Assembly: GCA_963663285.2 (NCBI GenBank)
Contig: CAXXNI010000002.1
Coordinates: 1,550,001-1,614,000 of the forward strand
From: CAXXOK01 sp963663285
GTDB lineage: Bacteria; Bacillota; Clostridia; Christensenellales; Aristaeellaceae
Direction: 5' to 3'
Length of the DNA stretch: 64,000 nucleotides
In this document: one piece after another, positions 61,778 to 64,000 of the stretch
How positions within the stretch are numbered: the first letter of the stretch is position 1
How the letters are laid out: each line of letters starts with the position of its first letter
Program-made: the position numbers and the translations under genes
The notes under the pieces: model-generated
What the model saw: only the letters and a program-made list of their open reading frames with translations
Database searches by the model: none
Told to the model about the DNA's origin: nothing

Positions 61778-62542
61778 ATGAAACCTTACGACGCTGCTCA
61801 TTTTCGGCATGACCGCTGCAAACCGTTCCTGCACAAATCCGGTTCCAAGGGTGTACTGCTCATACACGGTTTTACCGGTTCAGTTGCGCACATGCGTCCT
61901 TTGGGCGATGCGCTGGCGGATCATGGCTATACGGTAATGGGTATCAATCTGCCGGGTCACGCTACCACTGAAGCGGATATGGCCGCCTCCAACTGGAACC
62001 AATGGCTTGCCGCCTCCCGCAACGCCCTGATAACGTTGCGCAGGCAATGTACAACCGTTACCGTTGCCGGTCTATCCATGGGGGGCTTGCTAAGCTTAAT
62101 TCTGTCTGAGGAGCATTTACCCGATGCATGCGTTACGCTCTCTACTCCATTAGCCGTGCAAAACAAGCTGTTTCCCTTTGCAAAGGTGTTATCCCCCATT
62201 TGGCCCCGTGTCAGCTGGCGCCCCAGCGAAGAGCGCCGCCAAAAGTTAAACGAGCGTTTTGATTATGGTTACTCCGGCTTTCCAACACGTAAGGCTGTGG
62301 ATTTAAATACACTGCTTGAAATGGCGCGCAAGGGGCTGCCGGCAGTCACCTGCCCGGTTCTCGCTGTTCAAAGCCGAGTCGATGAAACGATATGGGCGGG
62401 CAGCGCGAACTATATACTGGATCATTGCGCCAGCAAGCAAAAAGAAGCCTTGTTTTTGGAGGATTCTCCTCATGTTTGCACGTTATCCGCAGAGCTGCCC
62501 GAAATTGTCGACGCTGTGGATACGTTGTTGATGGAAATATAG
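61778..62542 (+). CDS. Alpha/beta hydrolase, carboxylesterase (Est30-like)
   Basis: A 254-residue cytoplasmic esterase. The oxyanion-hole motif LLIHGFTGS lies at residues 27-35 and the nucleophile Ser100 in VAGLSMGG. The probable catalytic Asp is in VQSRVDETIW and the His in LEDSPHVCTL, matching the carboxylesterase/monoacylglycerol lipase family typified by Est30. The natural substrate is not known. GAAGGGAG lies nine bases before the ATG inside a structured leader, and a terminator follows. Confidence 0.87.
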   Translation: MKPYDAAHFRHDRCKPFLHKSGSKGVLLIHGFTGSVAHMRPLGDALADHGYTVMGINLPGHATTEADMAASNWNQWLAASRNALITLRRQCTTVTVAGLSMGGLLSLILSEEHLPDACVTLSTPLAVQNKLFPFAKVLSPIWPRVSWRPSEERRQKLNERFDYGYSGFPTRKAVDLNTLLEMARKGLPAVTCPVLAVQSRVDETIWAGSANYILDHCASKQKEALFLEDSPHVCTLSAELPEIVDAVDTLLMEI

Positions 62543-62550
62543 AAACAACG

Positions 62551-62580
62551 AAAAAGAACCCCGCGCTGCGGGGTTTCTTC
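62551..62580 (+). terminator. Terminator after the esterase gene
   Basis: ACCCCGC and GCGGGGT form a stem with a three-base loop, extended by A/T pairs and followed by TTCTTCTT. Confidence 0.75.
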
Positions 62581-62626
62581 TTGACCGTTTTTTTATTCAG
62601 AAAGCTACAAAATGTATATACGTCAC

Positions 62627-63430
62627 TTAGAGCGTACGCATATAATTAGCGAAATGCGCAAATACAATGCCCGGTTCCTCCAGTGTCGTGTCCCAGCGTT
62701 TCACCCATTCCAGCGAGAAAAAGCCCTCATAGCCGATTGCCCGCAGCGCTTTCACTGCACCTTCCAGCGGCACATCGCCAAAGCCGGGCAGTGTATAGTG
62801 GTATCCTTTGGCCGTTTTCTGGCTGTCCTTCATATGGATGTGCCAAATCCACGGTTTCAAGTGATCAACTGTCGTTTGCGGTTTTTCGCCCATGAAGCGG
62901 TAGGGATGATGTACATCCCACAACGCGCCTACGCTGTCCGAGCCGATGCAGCTAAGCAGCCGTGCCAAACGGGCGCTATCGCTCCATACACCGTGGGTTT
63001 CGATCAACAGTTTAACGCCGTGCGCTTTGGCAATAGCACCCAGCCGTACCGCTCTGCTGCAAATGTAGCTTTCATCCACTATACCCACAGGCTGGGGCAC
63101 CGGTGCGGTCGCCATGATGCGCACATACGGCGTACCCAGCTTTTCAGCCAGCAGAACATACGCTTCGATTTCCGCATCCACTGCCTCCTCATGATCGCGT
63201 AAGTGGATACAACAATCGCTATCCAGACAAGGAATGGACAAATTCATCCGTTTAAGTTCCGCTAGCGTGCGCGGCAGATTTTCATCGCTGAATTCCGGTA
63301 CACTGGGCGCGGATATATCCTTGCCGATACCGCGCACCTCAATCCCCTGATACCCCAAATCGACTGCCGTAGCGGCAATCTCGGAAAAGCTCCACCGCGG
63401 GCACCCTAATGTGGAAAAGCTGATATTCAT
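62627..63430 (-). CDS. Sugar phosphate isomerase/epimerase-like TIM-barrel protein
   Basis: A 267-residue AP endonuclease 2-type TIM barrel. Characteristic segments are NISFSTLGCPRWSFSEIAATAVDLGYQGIEVRG at the start, LIETHGVWSD with the metal-binding Glu, LWDVHHPYRF, WIWHIHMKDSQ and GFFSLEWVKRW (late Glu). The exact sugar or polyol substrate is unknown. The ATG at 63430 is chosen because GGGGGAAC lies upstream and the family N-terminus begins there; the open frame upstream has no family character. It diverges from the CapA-like gene. Confidence 0.85.
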   Translation of the reverse strand: MNISFSTLGCPRWSFSEIAATAVDLGYQGIEVRGIGKDISAPSVPEFSDENLPRTLAELKRMNLSIPCLDSDCCIHLRDHEEAVDAEIEAYVLLAEKLGTPYVRIMATAPVPQPVGIVDESYICSRAVRLGAIAKAHGVKLLIETHGVWSDSARLARLLSCIGSDSVGALWDVHHPYRFMGEKPQTTVDHLKPWIWHIHMKDSQKTAKGYHYTLPGFGDVPLEGAVKALRAIGYEGFFSLEWVKRWDTTLEEPGIVFAHFANYMRTL

Positions 63431-63464
63431 GGCCGTTCCCCCATATTGCATCTCAATTGTGAAT

Positions 63465-63493
63465 ATGATAACATTACAGAAACGACCGGTCAA
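63465..63493 (-). promoter_or_regulatory. Promoter of the sugar isomerase gene
   Basis: On the minus strand TTGACC, a 17-base spacer and TATCAT. Transcription should start near 63458, about 28 bases before the ATG. Confidence 0.75.
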
Positions 63494-63544
63494 GTAAATG
63501 CTTGCGGCAGGCGGTAACATCCTGTAAAAAGCGGAGGGCGAAGC

Positions 63545-64000
63545 ATGCGAAAACGGCACAGACGGACAAGCGGCGTATCCCTGGGAACCATCGCTGTGTT
63601 GACCCTTCTGGGCTTGGTTGTCATCGGCTGCGCCTATCTTTTCCCGCGGTTGATCGGCAATATCAACACCCGTGTGGACGCCCAACAGGTAAGCGTAGCG
63701 ATTGACGATTCCCTGCGCAGCCTTCGCGGGCAGATTACCAACAGCATCAGCGTTACGGCGCCCTCGCCGGACGAGACTCCCGCTACCGCGCCACCCAACG
63801 CCATCGCTACCTTTTCTGCGCCTACCCCGACGCCTACGCAGTCCGTGGTGCGTTCTCTTTCCATTACGGCAACGGGAAGCATTGCGATCGACACAAAAAT
63901 ACAAAGTGCATGCAGCGGCGCGGACGGCTATACGTTCGATCCCGTATTTGCCAACATATCCAGCGCCGTGCATGGTGATATCAATATAGCCACACTGGAA
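63545..64000 (+). CDS. CapA-like (poly-gamma-glutamate synthesis family) protein, 5' part
   Basis: The gene runs off the right edge; 152 codons are visible. A basic N-terminus is followed by a transmembrane helix (about residues 15-35), a Thr/Pro/Ala-rich linker (about residues 75-105, with APTPTPTQS), then SLSITATGSIAIDTKIQSAC, YTFDPVFANISSAVHGDINIATLE, which match the start of the CapA metallophosphatase-like domain. GGAGGGCG precedes the ATG. The family takes part in cell-surface polyglutamate or envelope metabolism; the role of this copy is unknown. Confidence 0.8.
   Translation, partial: MRKRHRRTSGVSLGTIAVLTLLGLVVIGCAYLFPRLIGNINTRVDAQQVSVAIDDSLRSLRGQITNSISVTAPSPDETPATAPPNAIATFSAPTPTPTQSVVRSLSITATGSIAIDTKIQSACSGADGYTFDPVFANISSAVHGDINIATLE

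Noticed and set aside
1..64000. tRNA genes, insertion sequences, integrase or phage genes
   Set aside because: Scanned for CCA-proximal TTCGANNC arms, transposase motifs and direct-repeat-flanked islands; none found.

Overview
The window looks like a chromosomal segment from a Clostridia-type Firmicute. Supporting signs are the dgt-dnaG-rpoD-trmK-nif3-zinc ribbon gene order, a T-box leader in front of pheST, the speA-like decarboxylase/tmk neighbourhood, CdaR, KtrAB, long-form HPF and strong GGAGG ribosome binding sites with frequent TTG starts. Base composition is moderately GC-rich. The solute-binding proteins carry signal peptides without a lipobox cysteine, which I associate with some gut Clostridia (Christensenellales-like lineages); that placement is an inference. 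I see no phage, insertion sequence, CRISPR array or tRNA gene. This is mainly core-genome DNA.

Layout. 1-5.8 kb (+): cdaR, a proline/tyrosine-rich membrane protein, a P-loop ATPase, an RsmF-type rRNA methyltransferase and an aldo/keto reductase, overlapping or tightly spaced. 16.3-5.8 kb (-): a long head-to-tail run of an acidic-tailed membrane protein, rsuA-like, rsmC-like, malY/patB-like, pepV-like, rqcP, ispD, ispF, comEC, holA and a small membrane protein. 16.5-16.9 kb: RNase P RNA with its own promoter and terminator. 17-21.8 kb: an AAA ATPase (-), then T-box-pheS-pheT (+). 22.2-25 kb (-): pstS-pstC-pstA without pstB, behind a Pho-box-like repeat array. 25.4-35.4 kb (+): a VanZ-RDD membrane protein, the macromolecular-synthesis cluster, a frameshifted pyrimidine nucleoside phosphorylase and a secreted protein. 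35.8-41 kb (-): a repeat membrane protein, hpf, and a speA-like/HAD-tmk fusion/mnmA operon in which mnmA is frameshifted. 41.3-45.8 kb (+): a secreted Ig-like protein, a YgiQ radical SAM protein and a HAD hydrolase. 46-53.7 kb (-): a flippase-like membrane protein, an iron alcohol dehydrogenase, and an ABC/GldG/DUF4340 operon. 54.2-58 kb: yjdF behind a riboswitch-like leader, and divergent ugpAE/ugpB genes. 58-64 kb: pepT, ktrB-ktrA, an esterase, a sugar isomerase and the start of a CapA-like gene.

How the genes connect. Phosphate acquisition is represented twice (pst and ugp), each preceded by 11-bp-spaced TTTACA-type repeats, suggesting one Pho regulon. The c-di-AMP theme appears at both ends (CdaR at the left, the RCK_C protein KtrA at the right). 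Several genes have structured leaders: the pheS T-box, yjdF, ktrB and the esterase gene. The most notable items are the HAD-thymidylate kinase fusion, the pst operon lacking its ATPase, the uncharacterised structured leader directly abutting the ktrB ribosome binding site, a palindromic operator overlapping the predicted start site of a flippase-like gene, and single-base indels at short homopolymers that break two otherwise intact housekeeping genes. I did not find a clearly new multi-gene system.
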